Positions 24,174 through 32,936 are shown, counted from the first letter of the stretch. The stretch is 64,000 bases of DNA from Paludibacterium sp. B53371 (GCF_018802765.1 NZ_CP069163.1:806001-870000); one strand, 5' to 3'. The notes: generated by a model not told the origin, from the letters alone. Numbers and translations: made by a program.

Positions 24174-24611
24174 TCACAGCATGCCGCCACGGATGGCACT
24201 GGTGCGTGGTGCGGTCGCTTTGCTGACCGGTGCGGGATAGGTGCGGGCCTGTTCGAGCACCTGCTGGAGGCTGGTTTCCAGCAGTTCGAACTGGGTAATC
24301 ACATCGGTCATGCCGCTGCTGCCGCCCAGCGGCTGGCGGCTCCACAACAGCCAGTTGCCGCTGCGGCGATCAAAGGCCACCGTCGGCCGCAGGGGCTCAT
24401 GACTGAAATGGTTCAGCGCCAGCAACTGTCGCCCTTCCGGCAATGGTTGCTCGTCCAGCAAGACAAACATCAGCAGATAGTTGGCCGGCAGGGCACTGAG
24501 AAACACCTCGCCCTGCTCACGCGGTACGCTGACCATATCCCCGTGCCGCGCGAGCCGGTTCAGTCCGAGATGCCGGGCCAGGTGCTGCAGGGCGTCATCG
24601 AAGGGGGTCAT
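24174..24611 (-). CDS. CesT/Tir-type type III secretion chaperone-like protein
   Basis: Small (145-residue) protein whose layout fits CesT-family effector chaperones: an N-terminal helix (DDALQHLARHLGLNRL), alternating beta strands around 25-60 and 75-95 with LLALNHF followed by a FDRRSGNWLLWSRQPL strand pair, then a long C-terminal helix (VITQFELLETSLQQVLEQA). Its start overlaps the stop of the upstream 325-residue gene by 4 bp (ATGA), as for an effector/chaperone pair. No secretion apparatus genes are in this window. The assignment is by pattern recognition and is not certain. Confidence 0.6.
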   Translation of the reverse strand: MTPFDDALQHLARHLGLNRLARHGDMVSVPREQGEVFLSALPANYLLMFVLLDEQPLPEGRQLLALNHFSHEPLRPTVAFDRRSGNWLLWSRQPLGGSSGMTDVITQFELLETSLQQVLEQARTYPAPVSKATAPRTSAIRGGML

Positions 24612-25585
24612 ACCGCCGTGACCTTTGTTGGGAGCGGCTCGGCACGCGTTTCAGTCTGCGTTGCCTGCTGCCTGGTGGCTGGTTGCGAGTCCTTGCCGTA
24701 CAGGTTTTCCAGATTTTTTTTCAGGGCGATGTTGATGTGCTTGTGTGCTTCAGGACTGTTGCTCAGATAGCCCCGCTCATCATGGTAGACCGGCCCATGT
24801 TGCCTGAGGTAAGTGGCAGAGCGCAGGTCATCATAGGCTTCCTTCAGGTGTCGTTTGTCTGTTTCGCTCAATGTCTCATAGTTCTTTTTCTGCTGTTCCC
24901 ACAGATCGGCTCCCTTTTTGACAGTGAAGCGTCCCTCGCCATCTTCGGTGACCAGCTGGTCGGAAGATAATTGCATCTTCTTCATGGCCTGTTTGCCATT
25001 CAGAATCTGATTGCAACGCTTGACATGCTCCCGCTGGTAAGGATCCATGGCGGGTCCGGCGGGCGATGCGGGCATGGTGGACGAAGCGGGCGCACTGCGC
25101 GTTGCAGGCTGGGGAGGCGGCGCTGCCGTCGTAGCCATGGCGCTCGATTGGGCGGCCAGCCACTGCGACAACTGTTCTATCAGCGCTTGCTGCGTCTTCA
25201 CTTGCTGGTTGAGTTCATCAATCTTGCTATTCAGCTCACGGCGGAGTGAGTCGTCCCCGCTGCCGGTTTCGCCGGTGAGCAAGTACCAGCCGATCTTTTT
25301 CAGATCAGCGAGCAACCCGCTGTTTTTCCGGCTGGTGGCATCGTCTTCCTGCTTGTCCATGCCGGGCAGGGCCTGCCTGGCGACGATCGGGTCTTTAGAC
25401 AGGGAATGGGTGCTGGCAGAACGGACCGGGCTGCCGGGCGCTGTTTGCTGGCGGGCATGTTCCAGTATGTTTTGTGCCTTTTGACTCTGCGGGGTCATGG
25501 CCAGATCCAGCGCTTCGATAAGCAATGGATTGCTGTGCTGAATGGGTATGGTACGGTGAGCCGGGTAGGTAATTGAGTTGGCCAT
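24608..25585 (-). CDS. Unrecognised protein, candidate type III secreted effector
   Basis: 325 residues, no signal peptide or membrane helix. The N-terminus (MANSITYPAHRTIPIQHSNP) is rich in S, T, I and Q, as type III export signals often are. A coiled-coil-like helix spans about 113-146, a low-complexity A/P/S/T linker about 147-180, and a charged, lysine- and tyrosine-rich domain about 181-298 has no family I recognise. The ATG at 25585 follows AAGGAAGT; the frame is open 29 codons upstream. It overlaps the downstream chaperone-like gene by 4 bp. The function is inferred from that pairing alone. Confidence 0.6.
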   Translation of the reverse strand: MANSITYPAHRTIPIQHSNPLLIEALDLAMTPQSQKAQNILEHARQQTAPGSPVRSASTHSLSKDPIVARQALPGMDKQEDDATSRKNSGLLADLKKIGWYLLTGETGSGDDSLRRELNSKIDELNQQVKTQQALIEQLSQWLAAQSSAMATTAAPPPQPATRSAPASSTMPASPAGPAMDPYQREHVKRCNQILNGKQAMKKMQLSSDQLVTEDGEGRFTVKKGADLWEQQKKNYETLSETDKRHLKEAYDDLRSATYLRQHGPVYHDERGYLSNSPEAHKHINIALKKNLENLYGKDSQPATRQQATQTETRAEPLPTKVTAV

Positions 25586-25766
25586 CTGGACTTCCTTTAC
25601 AGAAGGGATGCACGCAGCTTGCCGGGTCTGTCTGCCGGCTGCTTTGGCGTTTTGACGCCGCCTTATTGCCATTGGTTATGAAAGAAAAAGCAATTCATAT
25701 TTTCTTTTCTATTTCTTTGGGTTAGCGTAAGGCAATACAACAACGTCATTGACAAGGGACTGAGCG

Positions 25767-27041
25767 ATGAAACTGGAAACATTGGCAGTGCATGCCGGCT
25801 ATTCACCCGACCCGACCACCCGCGCGGTGGCGGTCCCGCTGTACCAGACCACTTCGTATGCCTTCGACAGCACCCAGCACGGGGCCGATCTGTTCGATCT
25901 CAAGGTGCAGGGCAATATCTACACCCGCATCATGAACCCGACCACCGACGTGCTGGAAAAACGACTGGCGGCGCTGGAGGGCGGGATCGGCGCACTGGCA
26001 CTGGCCTCGGGCATGTCGGCCATTACCTATGCCATTCAGACCATCGCCGAAGCCGGTGACAACATCATCGCCACCAGCACCCTGTATGGCGGCACCTATA
26101 ACCTGTTTGCCCACACCTTCCCGCAGTTCGGCATCGAGGTGCGTTTCGTCGACTACCGCGACCCGGCCGCCATCGAGCAACTCATCGACAGCCGCACCAA
26201 GGCGGTGTATGTCGAGTCGATCGGCAACCCGCTGGGCAATGTGGTCGACTTCGCCGCCTTCGCCAAGCATGCCCACGCGCACGGCGTGCCGCTGATTGTC
26301 GACAACACCGTGCCCAGCCCCTATCTGTGCCGGCCGTTCGAGCATGGCGCCGACATCGTGGTGCACTCGCTGACCAAATACATCGGCGGTCACGGCAACA
26401 GCATCGGCGGGGCGATCATCGACTCCGGCAAATTCCCCTGGGCCGAACACAAAGACCGCTTCCCGCGCCTGAACCAGCCGGACCCGTCCTACCACGGCGT
26501 GGTCTATACCGAAGCACTCGGGCCGGCGGCCTTCATCGGCCGTGCCCGCGTGGTGCCGCTGCGCAATACCGGCGCAGCGCTGTCGCCGTTCAATGCCTTC
26601 CTGATCCTGCAGGGCCTGGAAACCTTGCCGCTGCGCATGGACCGCATCAGCGAGAACACCCTGAAAGTGGCCGAGTTCCTGCAGGCACACCACCAGGTCG
26701 AGTGGGTGGAGTACGCCGGCCTGGCCGGCCATGCCTCGCGCCCGCTGGTGGACAAGTACCTCGGCGGACGCGCTTCGGGCATTCTGTCGTTCGGCATCAA
26801 GGGCGGCGTCGAGGCCGGTGGCCGTTTCATCGATGCCCTGCAACTGATCACCCGCCTGGTGAACATCGGTGACGCCAAGTCGCTGGCCTGCCACCCGGCC
26901 ACCACCACCCACCGCCAGCTGTCGCCGGAAGAACAGATCAAGGCCGGTGTGCGCCCCGAGCTGGTGCGCCTGTCGATCGGTATCGAACACATCGACGACA
27001 TCCTGGACGACATCAAGCAGGCCTTGTCCAAGGCGGGCTGA
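25767..27041 (+). CDS. metY: O-acetylhomoserine aminocarboxypropyltransferase (sulfhydrylase)
   Basis: PLP enzyme making homocysteine from O-acetylhomoserine and sulfide, the direct sulfhydrylation route to methionine. The 424-residue length and the TLAVHAGYSPDPTTRAVAVP N-terminus are characteristic of MetY rather than MetB/MetZ. The PLP lysine is in HSLTKYIGGHG. Monocistronic, with a terminator 17 bp after the stop; divergent from the effector-like gene. Confidence 0.95.
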   Translation: MKLETLAVHAGYSPDPTTRAVAVPLYQTTSYAFDSTQHGADLFDLKVQGNIYTRIMNPTTDVLEKRLAALEGGIGALALASGMSAITYAIQTIAEAGDNIIATSTLYGGTYNLFAHTFPQFGIEVRFVDYRDPAAIEQLIDSRTKAVYVESIGNPLGNVVDFAAFAKHAHAHGVPLIVDNTVPSPYLCRPFEHGADIVVHSLTKYIGGHGNSIGGAIIDSGKFPWAEHKDRFPRLNQPDPSYHGVVYTEALGPAAFIGRARVVPLRNTGAALSPFNAFLILQGLETLPLRMDRISENTLKVAEFLQAHHQVEWVEYAGLAGHASRPLVDKYLGGRASGILSFGIKGGVEAGGRFIDALQLITRLVNIGDAKSLACHPATTTHRQLSPEEQIKAGVRPELVRLSIGIEHIDDILDDIKQALSKAG

Positions 27042-27057
27042 CCCCTTCCGGCCAGCC

Positions 27058-27094
27058 AAAACAAAAACCCCGCGCGATGGCGGGGTTTTTGTTT
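27058..27094. terminator. Bidirectional terminator between metY and the peptide-binding protein gene
   Basis: CCCCGC and GCGGGG form the stem, flanked on the left by ACAAAAA and on the right by TTTTTGTTT, so it can end transcription from both converging genes. Confidence 0.9.
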
Positions 27095-27107
27095 GCCCGA
27101 AGGCGGC

Positions 27108-28697
27108 TTACTTCAGCGCAACATGCGAGAAATCCTGCCGTCCGAAGGGGCTGACACGGTAGCCACTGACATTGCGCGCCGCCATGGCATACAGCGTCGG
27201 GTGCGCCAGCGGCAGCCAGACCGCCTGGTCGTGGATGAGCTTCTGGGCGGCCAGGTACAGCTGGGTACGTTGCTTGAGATCCGCCGTGCGCTTGCCGTCG
27301 CTGATCAGCTTGTCCAGTTTGGCATCGCAGAAACGGGCGAAGTTGGTGCCCGACTTGACGGCGGCACAACCGAATTGCGGCGTCAGGAAGTTGTCCGGGT
27401 CGCCGTTGTCGCCCGCCCAGCCCATGAACAGGATCTCATGCTCACCGGCCTTGCCGCGACGGATCAGCTCGCCCCAGTCAATCACCTGCACCTTGGCGCG
27501 GATGCCAACCCGGGCCAGATCGGCTTGCAGCAATTCCGCGCCGGCACGTGGATTAGGGTTGAGCATGCTGCCGGTCGGACGCACCCAGACCGTGGTGTCA
27601 AAGCCATTCGGATAGCCCGCCTGAGCCAGCAGCTTTTTGGCCGCGGCCACATCATGCGGCCAGGCCTTGATGTTGCGGGCATAGCCCCAGGTGCTGGGCG
27701 GGTAGGGCAGCACGGCCTCGGTAGCCGTACCGTCAAACACGGCACTCAGATAACTGGCATGATCGAAGGCCAGGTTGACGGCGCGCCGCACCAGCACATT
27801 GTCGAACGGTTTCTTCTGGCTGTTCATGGCCACAAAGGCGGTCATGAAGGCCGGCGAGGACAGCACTTGCAGACTGGTATTGCCGCGCGCGCTCAACACG
27901 TCCTGCGGTGTCGGCGACAGCGCGATCTGGCATTCCCCAGCCTTGAGCTTTTGCAGTCGCACCGAAGGGCTCGGCGTGATGGAAAAAATCAGCTGACCCA
28001 CCTTGGGCTTGCTGCCGAAGTAGCCCGGATTGGCGCTGTAGCGCACCACACTGTCCTTCAGATAGCTGCGGAACACAAAGGGGCCGGTACCGATCGGCTT
28101 GCTGTTGAGCTCCTGCGGCTTGCCGGCGGCCATCAGCTGATTGGCGTACTCGGCGGAATAGATCGAGGCAAAGCCCATGGTCAGGGTCGACAGGAAAGTC
28201 GACTCCGGACGACTGAGAATGAACTCCACCGTATGGTTGTCAATGGCGTGCACCGCCTGAATCAGCGACGGCAGCTGCAGCGAGGTGGCATGCGGGAAGG
28301 TGCCGGGGGAGATCTTGTACCAGGGATTGCCCGGGTTGAGCATGCGCTCGAAGGTAAACACCACGTCATCGGCACTCAGCTTGCGGCTGGGCTTGAAATA
28401 GTCGGTGCTGTGGAAATTGACATCCTGGCGCAGGGTAAAGGTATAAGCACGGCCATCCGGACTGACGCGCCAGCTGCTGGCCAGCGAGGGGACAACCTTG
28501 CCGCTGTCCGGGTCATACTCAACCAGCCGGTTCATCAGCGGGTCGGCCGAGGCATTGGTGGTGACCAGCGCGTTGTACTGCACGACGTCGAATCCGTCCG
28601 GATTGGACTCGGTGCAGACCGTCAGGGTATTCGCCGCCCAACTGCTGGTGGCAGCGCAGGTAGCAAGCAATAACAAACCTTGATGCAGTGGACGCAT
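27108..28697 (-). CDS. Peptide ABC transporter periplasmic binding protein (DppA/OppA family)
   Basis: Solute-binding protein (family 5) expected to deliver dipeptides or related ligands such as heme or glutathione to an ABC importer. The 529-residue product has a signal peptide (MRPLHQGLLLLATCAATSSWA), the NTLTVCTESNPDGFD N-terminus and a typical LSADDVVFTFERM segment. GGAGAAC precedes the ATG. No permease or ATPase genes adjoin it, so it is an orphan binding protein here, possibly serving a transporter encoded elsewhere. Confidence 0.92.
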   Translation of the reverse strand: MRPLHQGLLLLATCAATSSWAANTLTVCTESNPDGFDVVQYNALVTTNASADPLMNRLVEYDPDSGKVVPSLASSWRVSPDGRAYTFTLRQDVNFHSTDYFKPSRKLSADDVVFTFERMLNPGNPWYKISPGTFPHATSLQLPSLIQAVHAIDNHTVEFILSRPESTFLSTLTMGFASIYSAEYANQLMAAGKPQELNSKPIGTGPFVFRSYLKDSVVRYSANPGYFGSKPKVGQLIFSITPSPSVRLQKLKAGECQIALSPTPQDVLSARGNTSLQVLSSPAFMTAFVAMNSQKKPFDNVLVRRAVNLAFDHASYLSAVFDGTATEAVLPYPPSTWGYARNIKAWPHDVAAAKKLLAQAGYPNGFDTTVWVRPTGSMLNPNPRAGAELLQADLARVGIRAKVQVIDWGELIRRGKAGEHEILFMGWAGDNGDPDNFLTPQFGCAAVKSGTNFARFCDAKLDKLISDGKRTADLKQRTQLYLAAQKLIHDQAVWLPLAHPTLYAMAARNVSGYRVSPFGRQDFSHVALK

Positions 28698-28869
28698 GTC
28701 TTGTTCTCCGACAGCTAGATGCCCGATGGGCTAACCGGCAGAGTATAAGTTCTTTGATCCGCAGGCGCCAAAACAACATTCTATATGCATAGATATTGGC
28801 TGGAATAACAGTCCTTTTGCATGGAGTAAATGGAATATACTTATTCTGTAAGGTTATTTGGGTGCGTGT

Positions 28870-29250
28870 ATGACTTCGACTGTCGAGTGGGGCGTGTTGC
28901 TGGCCATTGGCCTGGCCGCCGGTGTGTCATCCGGTGTGTTCGGCATTGGCGGCGGCATTCTGATCGTGCCGGCGCTGGTGTTCTTGCTGAAATTTCCCAT
29001 GCCGCGAGCCATCGGCACCAGCCTGGCCGTGCTGCTGCCACCCGTCGGGGCGGCGGCCGTCTGGTCATACTACCGGGCCTCGATGGTCGATCTGCGGGCG
29101 GCTGCCGTACTGGCCCTGATGCTGTTCATCGGCGCCTGGTTCGGCGCACAGCTGGTACAACGCATGGATGGCACCCTGTTAAAAGCCGTATTCGGCCTGT
29201 TCCTCATCGCCATCGGGCTCTACACCATTTACACCGCACGCGGCGCGTAG
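28870..29250 (+). CDS. Half-size TauE/SafE (DUF81) family membrane protein
   Basis: 126 residues, four predicted membrane helices, with the family motif [16 protein letters not shown] near the N-terminus. Full-length TauE/SafE exporters have two such repeats (about 250 residues); this is a single repeat, a known compact form, and could work as a dimer in sulfite, sulfoacetate or similar anion export. The C-terminus ends at the edge of a REP array, so truncation by the array cannot be excluded. Confidence 0.8.
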   Translation: MTSTVEWGVLLAIGLAAGVSSGVFGIGGGILIVPALVFLLKFPMPRAIGTSLAVLLPPVGAAAVWSYYRASMVDLRAAAVLALMLFIGAWFGAQLVQRMDGTLLKAVFGLFLIAIGLYTIYTARGA

Positions 29251-29256
29251 CCCGCA

Positions 29257-29400
29257 TTCCCGTAGGGTGCATTCCCGTAGGGTGCATTCCCGTAGGGTGC
29301 ATTCGCCGGAGGCAATGCACCGATGCAATGCACCGATGCAATGCACCGATGCAATGCACCGATGCAACGTACCGATGCAATGCACCAATCTGCCGCGCCG
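29257..29400. repeat. REP locus C, upstream flank of the RAYT gene
   Basis: Three copies of the 15-mer CGTAGGGTGCATTCC/G (29261-29305), a CCGGAGG loop, then six 13-mers of the CAATGCACCGATG type (29313-29390), followed by a further AGGTGCATTG. The array lies between the TauE/SafE stop and the RAYT start. Confidence 0.92.
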
Positions 29401-29437
29401 AGGTGCATTGTCGTGTTCCGCACGGCAAGCTGGCCGC

Positions 29438-29938
29438 ATGAACTATCGACGAAACTGGCTGCCTGGCGGGACGTATTTCTTCACCGTCAATCTGTGGAAA
29501 AGACGATCGGCCCCCTTGCTGACCGACCATATCGCTGACCTGCGCCTGGCAGTCAGGACAGTGCGCCAGGCGCACCCATTTCATATTCATGGCTGGGTGG
29601 TGTTGCCTGACCACTTGCACTGTGTCCTTGAGCTGCCGCCAGGGGACCATGATTACGCCTTGCGCTGGCGCCTGATCAAACTGATTTTTTCCCGTGGTAT
29701 CGCCAAAGGCGAGCTGCGCTCTCTATCCCGGCAAAGGCGTGGAGAACGGGGGATCTGGCAACGGCGATACTGGGAACACACCATCCGCGATCAGGCGGAC
29801 ATGGACGCGCATCTGGATTACCTGCACTTCAACCCGGTCAAACATGGTCTGGTCAATCGGGTGAGGGATTGGCCTTACTCCACTTTCCATCGCGAAGTCA
29901 GCCTGGGGCGCTATCCCGCCGATTGGGGGAGGGAATGA
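29438..29938 (+). CDS. REP-associated tyrosine transposase (RAYT, Y1/TnpA_REP family)
   Basis: Single-strand DNA nuclease of the HUH class, 166 residues. The metal-binding HUH motif is H59-L-H61 in VVLPDHLHCVLELP and the catalytic tyrosine is probably Y128 in LDYLHFNPVKHGLV; GIWQRRYWEHTIRD and DWPYSTFHR are typical of the family. RAYTs are generally immobile single genes that act on and spread REP sequences. This one is flanked on both sides by the same REP family, and the ATG at 29438 begins about 40 bp after the upstream array. Confidence 0.93.
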   Translation: MNYRRNWLPGGTYFFTVNLWKRRSAPLLTDHIADLRLAVRTVRQAHPFHIHGWVVLPDHLHCVLELPPGDHDYALRWRLIKLIFSRGIAKGELRSLSRQRRGERGIWQRRYWEHTIRDQADMDAHLDYLHFNPVKHGLVNRVRDWPYSTFHREVSLGRYPADWGRE

Positions 29939-29969
29939 GGATGGCGCAGCGATGATGATGGCGCACCGA

Positions 29970-30368
29970 TGATGGTGGCGCAATTAAAGATTGCGCCCTA
30001 CGGACCACGTAGGGTGCATTCGCGTAGGGTGCATTCGCGTAGGGTGCATTCGCCGGAGGCAATGCGCCAATGCAATGCGCCAATGCAATGCGCCAATGCA
30101 ATGCGCCGATGCAACGCACCAATGCCATATCGGATGATGGCGCAATTAAAGATTGCGCCCTACGGACCACGTGGGGTGCATTCGCGTAGGGTGCATTCGC
30201 GTAGGGTGCATTCGCCGGAGGCAATGCGCCGATGCAATGCGCCAATGCAATGCGCCGATGCAACGCACCAATGCCATATCGGATGATGGCGCAATTAAAG
30301 ATTGCGCCCTACGGACCACGTAGGGTGCATTCGCCGACGGCAATGCACCGATGCAACGCACCAATACA
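29970..30368. repeat. REP locus D, downstream flank of the RAYT gene
   Basis: Three composite units, each opened by the hairpin GGCGCAATTAAAGATTGCGCC-type sequence at 29977, 30139 and 30288. The numbers of 15-mers and 13-mers per unit are 3 and 5, 3 and 4, 1 and 2. It uses ATTAAAG in the first hairpin loop, where locus B uses ATTGAAG. Lies between the RAYT stop and the convergent HD-GYP stop. Confidence 0.92.
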
Positions 30369-30373
30369 ACCCC

Positions 30374-31657
30374 CTACCGGTGAGGGCGGAAGTACTGCTG
30401 AATCACGTTGCTGATGTGTCGCTTGAGCGTGGCGGTATCGGCCTGGTGGTAGCGGGCATGCAGGGCCGGTGCCAGGGCGAGAAACACGTCGAGCAGCTGT
30501 GGGTCGAAATGGCTGCCGCGTTCTGCCTGCATCATCGCCAATACTTGTGGCAGGGGGAGCGCCGCCTTATAGGGGCGGTGCACGCTCAGCGCATCGAAGA
30601 CATCCACGATGGCGAACAGGCGCGCGGTCAGCGGGATGGCCTCGCCGCGCAAGCCCTGCGGATAGCCACTGCCGTCATAACGTTCGTGGTGACCGGCCAC
30701 CACATCTCTGGCCTGCGCCAGCCAATCCACCTCACTGATAATTTGCAGACCGATGGCAACATGTTGCTGCATCTGGCTGAACTCCTCCGCATCCAGCTTG
30801 CCCGGCTTGAGCAGGATGTGATCCGGAATGCCAATCTTGCCGACATCATGCAGAAAAGCGCCGGTCATCAGCGTGATGATCTCGCGCGGCGGAAGTGGCA
30901 GGGCTTCTGCCAGCGCCACGGCATACAGGGTGACCCGATAGTTGTGACTGTCGGTATCGGCATCGCGCTGGGCAATGGCGCTGCCGAGTACACGCAACAG
31001 CTCCCCATTGCTGGACAGCAGATGCTGACTGAGCCGCAGCGCATCACGGTTGAGCGACAGGATGACCGGGTAGATGGCCAGGGTGCTGATGGCAATGACC
31101 AGCAGGACACCGATCAGGGTATCGCGCAGGCGGTGAGCGATGGCCTGTGCCGTCTGAGGCGGCACACGGTAGATGCCCTGCAACCAGCCTTGCCGCTGAC
31201 CACGCGCATCGTGCAGCGGCACCAGAGACTGGACATAGATGCGGTCGCCCTGGCGCAGCGCTTGCTGACGGGACTGGCCATCGTCGGGAAATGCCGCCGG
31301 CAGGGACGCATGGCCGATGGGTTCGCGCCAGCACTCCGCCAGCGCCTGCCCGCGGACATCGAACAGGCGCATGCCGACAAAGGCCGTGCGCGGCAACAGT
31401 TGATCCAGTCGGGCCTGCTGCTGCGCCGCAGGCAGGCGCCAGAAATCACTGCCATTGGACTGGCGGAATTGCTGAACGGCATCGGCAGACAGATTCAGCA
31501 CCAGATGGTCAATCTGGGCAGACTCCAGTTGCCAGACCACCAGCCCGGCCACCAGAGACAGCAACAACCAGACTGGCAGCAGCCGTCGCAGCAGGGCACG
31601 ATGCAGGGCCAGTTGCCGGGGGTAGAGCAGGTCATCCAGGTAGCGGAAGGTTGGCAC
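30374..31657 (-). CDS. Membrane HD-GYP domain phosphodiesterase
   Basis: Predicted cyclic di-GMP phosphodiesterase, 427 residues. Two membrane helices (about 24-42 and 180-200) bracket a roughly 135-residue extracytoplasmic sensor region; a compact canonical HD-GYP domain follows with FLHDVGKIGIPDHILLKPGK (HD at 270-271) and HHERYDGSGYP (323-333). All metal and GYP residues are intact. Its stop codon abuts REP locus D. Confidence 0.92.
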   Translation of the reverse strand: MPTFRYLDDLLYPRQLALHRALLRRLLPVWLLLSLVAGLVVWQLESAQIDHLVLNLSADAVQQFRQSNGSDFWRLPAAQQQARLDQLLPRTAFVGMRLFDVRGQALAECWREPIGHASLPAAFPDDGQSRQQALRQGDRIYVQSLVPLHDARGQRQGWLQGIYRVPPQTAQAIAHRLRDTLIGVLLVIAISTLAIYPVILSLNRDALRLSQHLLSSNGELLRVLGSAIAQRDADTDSHNYRVTLYAVALAEALPLPPREIITLMTGAFLHDVGKIGIPDHILLKPGKLDAEEFSQMQQHVAIGLQIISEVDWLAQARDVVAGHHERYDGSGYPQGLRGEAIPLTARLFAIVDVFDALSVHRPYKAALPLPQVLAMMQAERGSHFDPQLLDVFLALAPALHARYHQADTATLKRHISNVIQQYFRPHR

Positions 31658-31735
31658 GAACGCTCCTCTGGCAAGTCATGACAACAGTTTAACCTTTTGT
31701 CATGGATGCCAGAAGCGCAGTGAAAAGGACGGCGA

Positions 31736-31802
31736 AAAGGACGGGGTCAGGTCTTGTATTTTGCATGCAGCATGCAAAATACAAGACCTGACCCCGTCCT
31801 TT
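31736..31802. repeat. 67-bp palindrome, GGGGTCAGGTCTTG family, copy 2
   Basis: Two 33-bp arms exactly complementary around a single A, beginning AAAGGACGGGGTCAGG. Compared with copy 1 (5149-5200), C becomes T in TCTTGTATTTTGC and the partner G becomes A in the other arm, so pairing is kept; the centre differs (GCATGC-A-GCATGC). As in copy 1, an 11-bp sequence (GAAAAGGACGG here) is duplicated with one C between the copies just before the element. Confidence 0.9.
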
Positions 31803-31808
31803 GGTGTT

Positions 31809-32273
31809 TCAGGGGATGTGGATGGTTTGTTTCATGCCGGCTTCGGCATGGCCGGGGAGGTTGCAGGCGAACACGATGTCATGGCTTTTCAGTTTGCTGA
31901 ACGACCAGGTCAGGGATTTGGTTTCGCCCGGATTCAGGCTGATGACGTTTGGCTCGTCATGCATCATGTCCGGCATGGCGCGCATTTCGGCAGCATGTTG
32001 TTTTTGTGCGGCGGGGTCGGCGATGCCGAATTCATGCCTGGCCTTGCCATGGTTGGTGACGATGAAACGCACCACATCGCCCTGACGAATATCCCGCTGG
32101 CTGAAGCGCAGCTGCATTTGATCATTGGCCTCGACGCGGATGGTGCGGGTGGCCTGGGCCGCTTTGGCCGGGTGGCCGAAGTCGGTCTGGCCGGCGGGGT
32201 GCGCCAGGGCCAGCGGGGCGGTACACAGCAGCGTGCTCAGCAGCAGGACGCGCGGGGAGGTCAGCAGGGGCAT
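31809..32273 (-). CDS. Exported cupredoxin-like copper protein
   Basis: 154 residues with a signal peptide (LLLSTLLCTAPLALA) and a plastocyanin/azurin-type fold. Copper ligand candidates are the histidine in HGKARHEFG and the C-terminal CNLPGHAEAGM loop (Cys, His, Met). Histidine- and methionine-rich stretches (residues 85-105) suggest extra copper binding. Likely role: periplasmic copper handling or electron transfer. No copper exporter genes lie nearby. Confidence 0.88.
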   Translation of the reverse strand: MPLLTSPRVLLLSTLLCTAPLALAHPAGQTDFGHPAKAAQATRTIRVEANDQMQLRFSQRDIRQGDVVRFIVTNHGKARHEFGIADPAAQKQHAAEMRAMPDMMHDEPNVISLNPGETKSLTWSFSKLKSHDIVFACNLPGHAEAGMKQTIHIP

Positions 32274-32349
32274 GGCAATCTCCTGGGGGTATGATGTGGA
32301 GCCATTCTAGATGTGCCATGTATGGCGGACAACCCCCGGGGGGTATATT

Positions 32350-32823
32350 TCAGAATCCGCGTGTGCGCTGCATGATGGTGGGTTTCTGGCTGGAGGGAAA
32401 ACGCACGCGCCATTTGCCATCGATGAATTCCCGAATGACGCGCAGGGTGCGCAGGGCACAGGGGTCGGCCGGGTCAATCTGCTCAATTTCCATCATGGAC
32501 ACATCCCCGGGCAGCGGGTCGTTCGGTGTTTCATCACACTTGACCAGACCGAGGCTCCAGCCGGTGAAGATCGGAGTCTCGATTTCCTGACGTGCCAGCA
32601 ACAGCAGTTTATAGCGGCTGGTGTCCTGAAAGACCTGGCGGTAGTAGCGGTCGACGTCCTCCTCCGGCCCCTCGATGACCTGCAGGAACTCCTGCCCCAT
32701 CAGGACCAGGACACCCGTGATGCCATCACGCTGGTTACGGCGGCGGCTGTCGGCCAGGAAGGCCGCCAGGCGCTGGGGATCGGGTTCGGTGGCGACCGAG
32801 CCACTGTAAATCAGACGAATCAC
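32350..32823 (-). CDS. BLUF-domain blue-light sensor, photoactive residues intact
   Basis: 157 residues: an FAD-binding BLUF domain (about 1-95) and a short C-terminal helical extension. The residues that define the photocycle are present at fixed offset from AppA: Y6 (AppA Y21), N30 (N45), Q48 (Q63) and W89 (W104). No effector domain is fused, so output must be by protein contact. The start is GTG 32823; an out-of-frame ATG-CAG-TGA lies directly over it. A close paralogue lies 391 bp upstream on the same strand. Confidence 0.93.
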   Translation of the reverse strand: MIRLIYSGSVATEPDPQRLAAFLADSRRRNQRDGITGVLVLMGQEFLQVIEGPEEDVDRYYRQVFQDTSRYKLLLLARQEIETPIFTGWSLGLVKCDETPNDPLPGDVSMMEIEQIDPADPCALRTLRVIREFIDGKWRVRFPSSQKPTIMQRTRGF

Positions 32824-32936
32824 TGCATGAGTCTTCTTTATGTCAGGTGGGTCAATACATCTTTTTACATCGTTGTCACATGAAATGCAAAATGCATTTT
32901 ATATGCGCGTATCTGACAAATTTCATGACTTCTGAT

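Noticed and set aside
29267-29437. N-terminal extension of the RAYT through REP locus C
   Set aside because: It encodes only repeat-derived sequence; the RAYT fold starts at MNYRRNWLPGGTYFFTV (29438).
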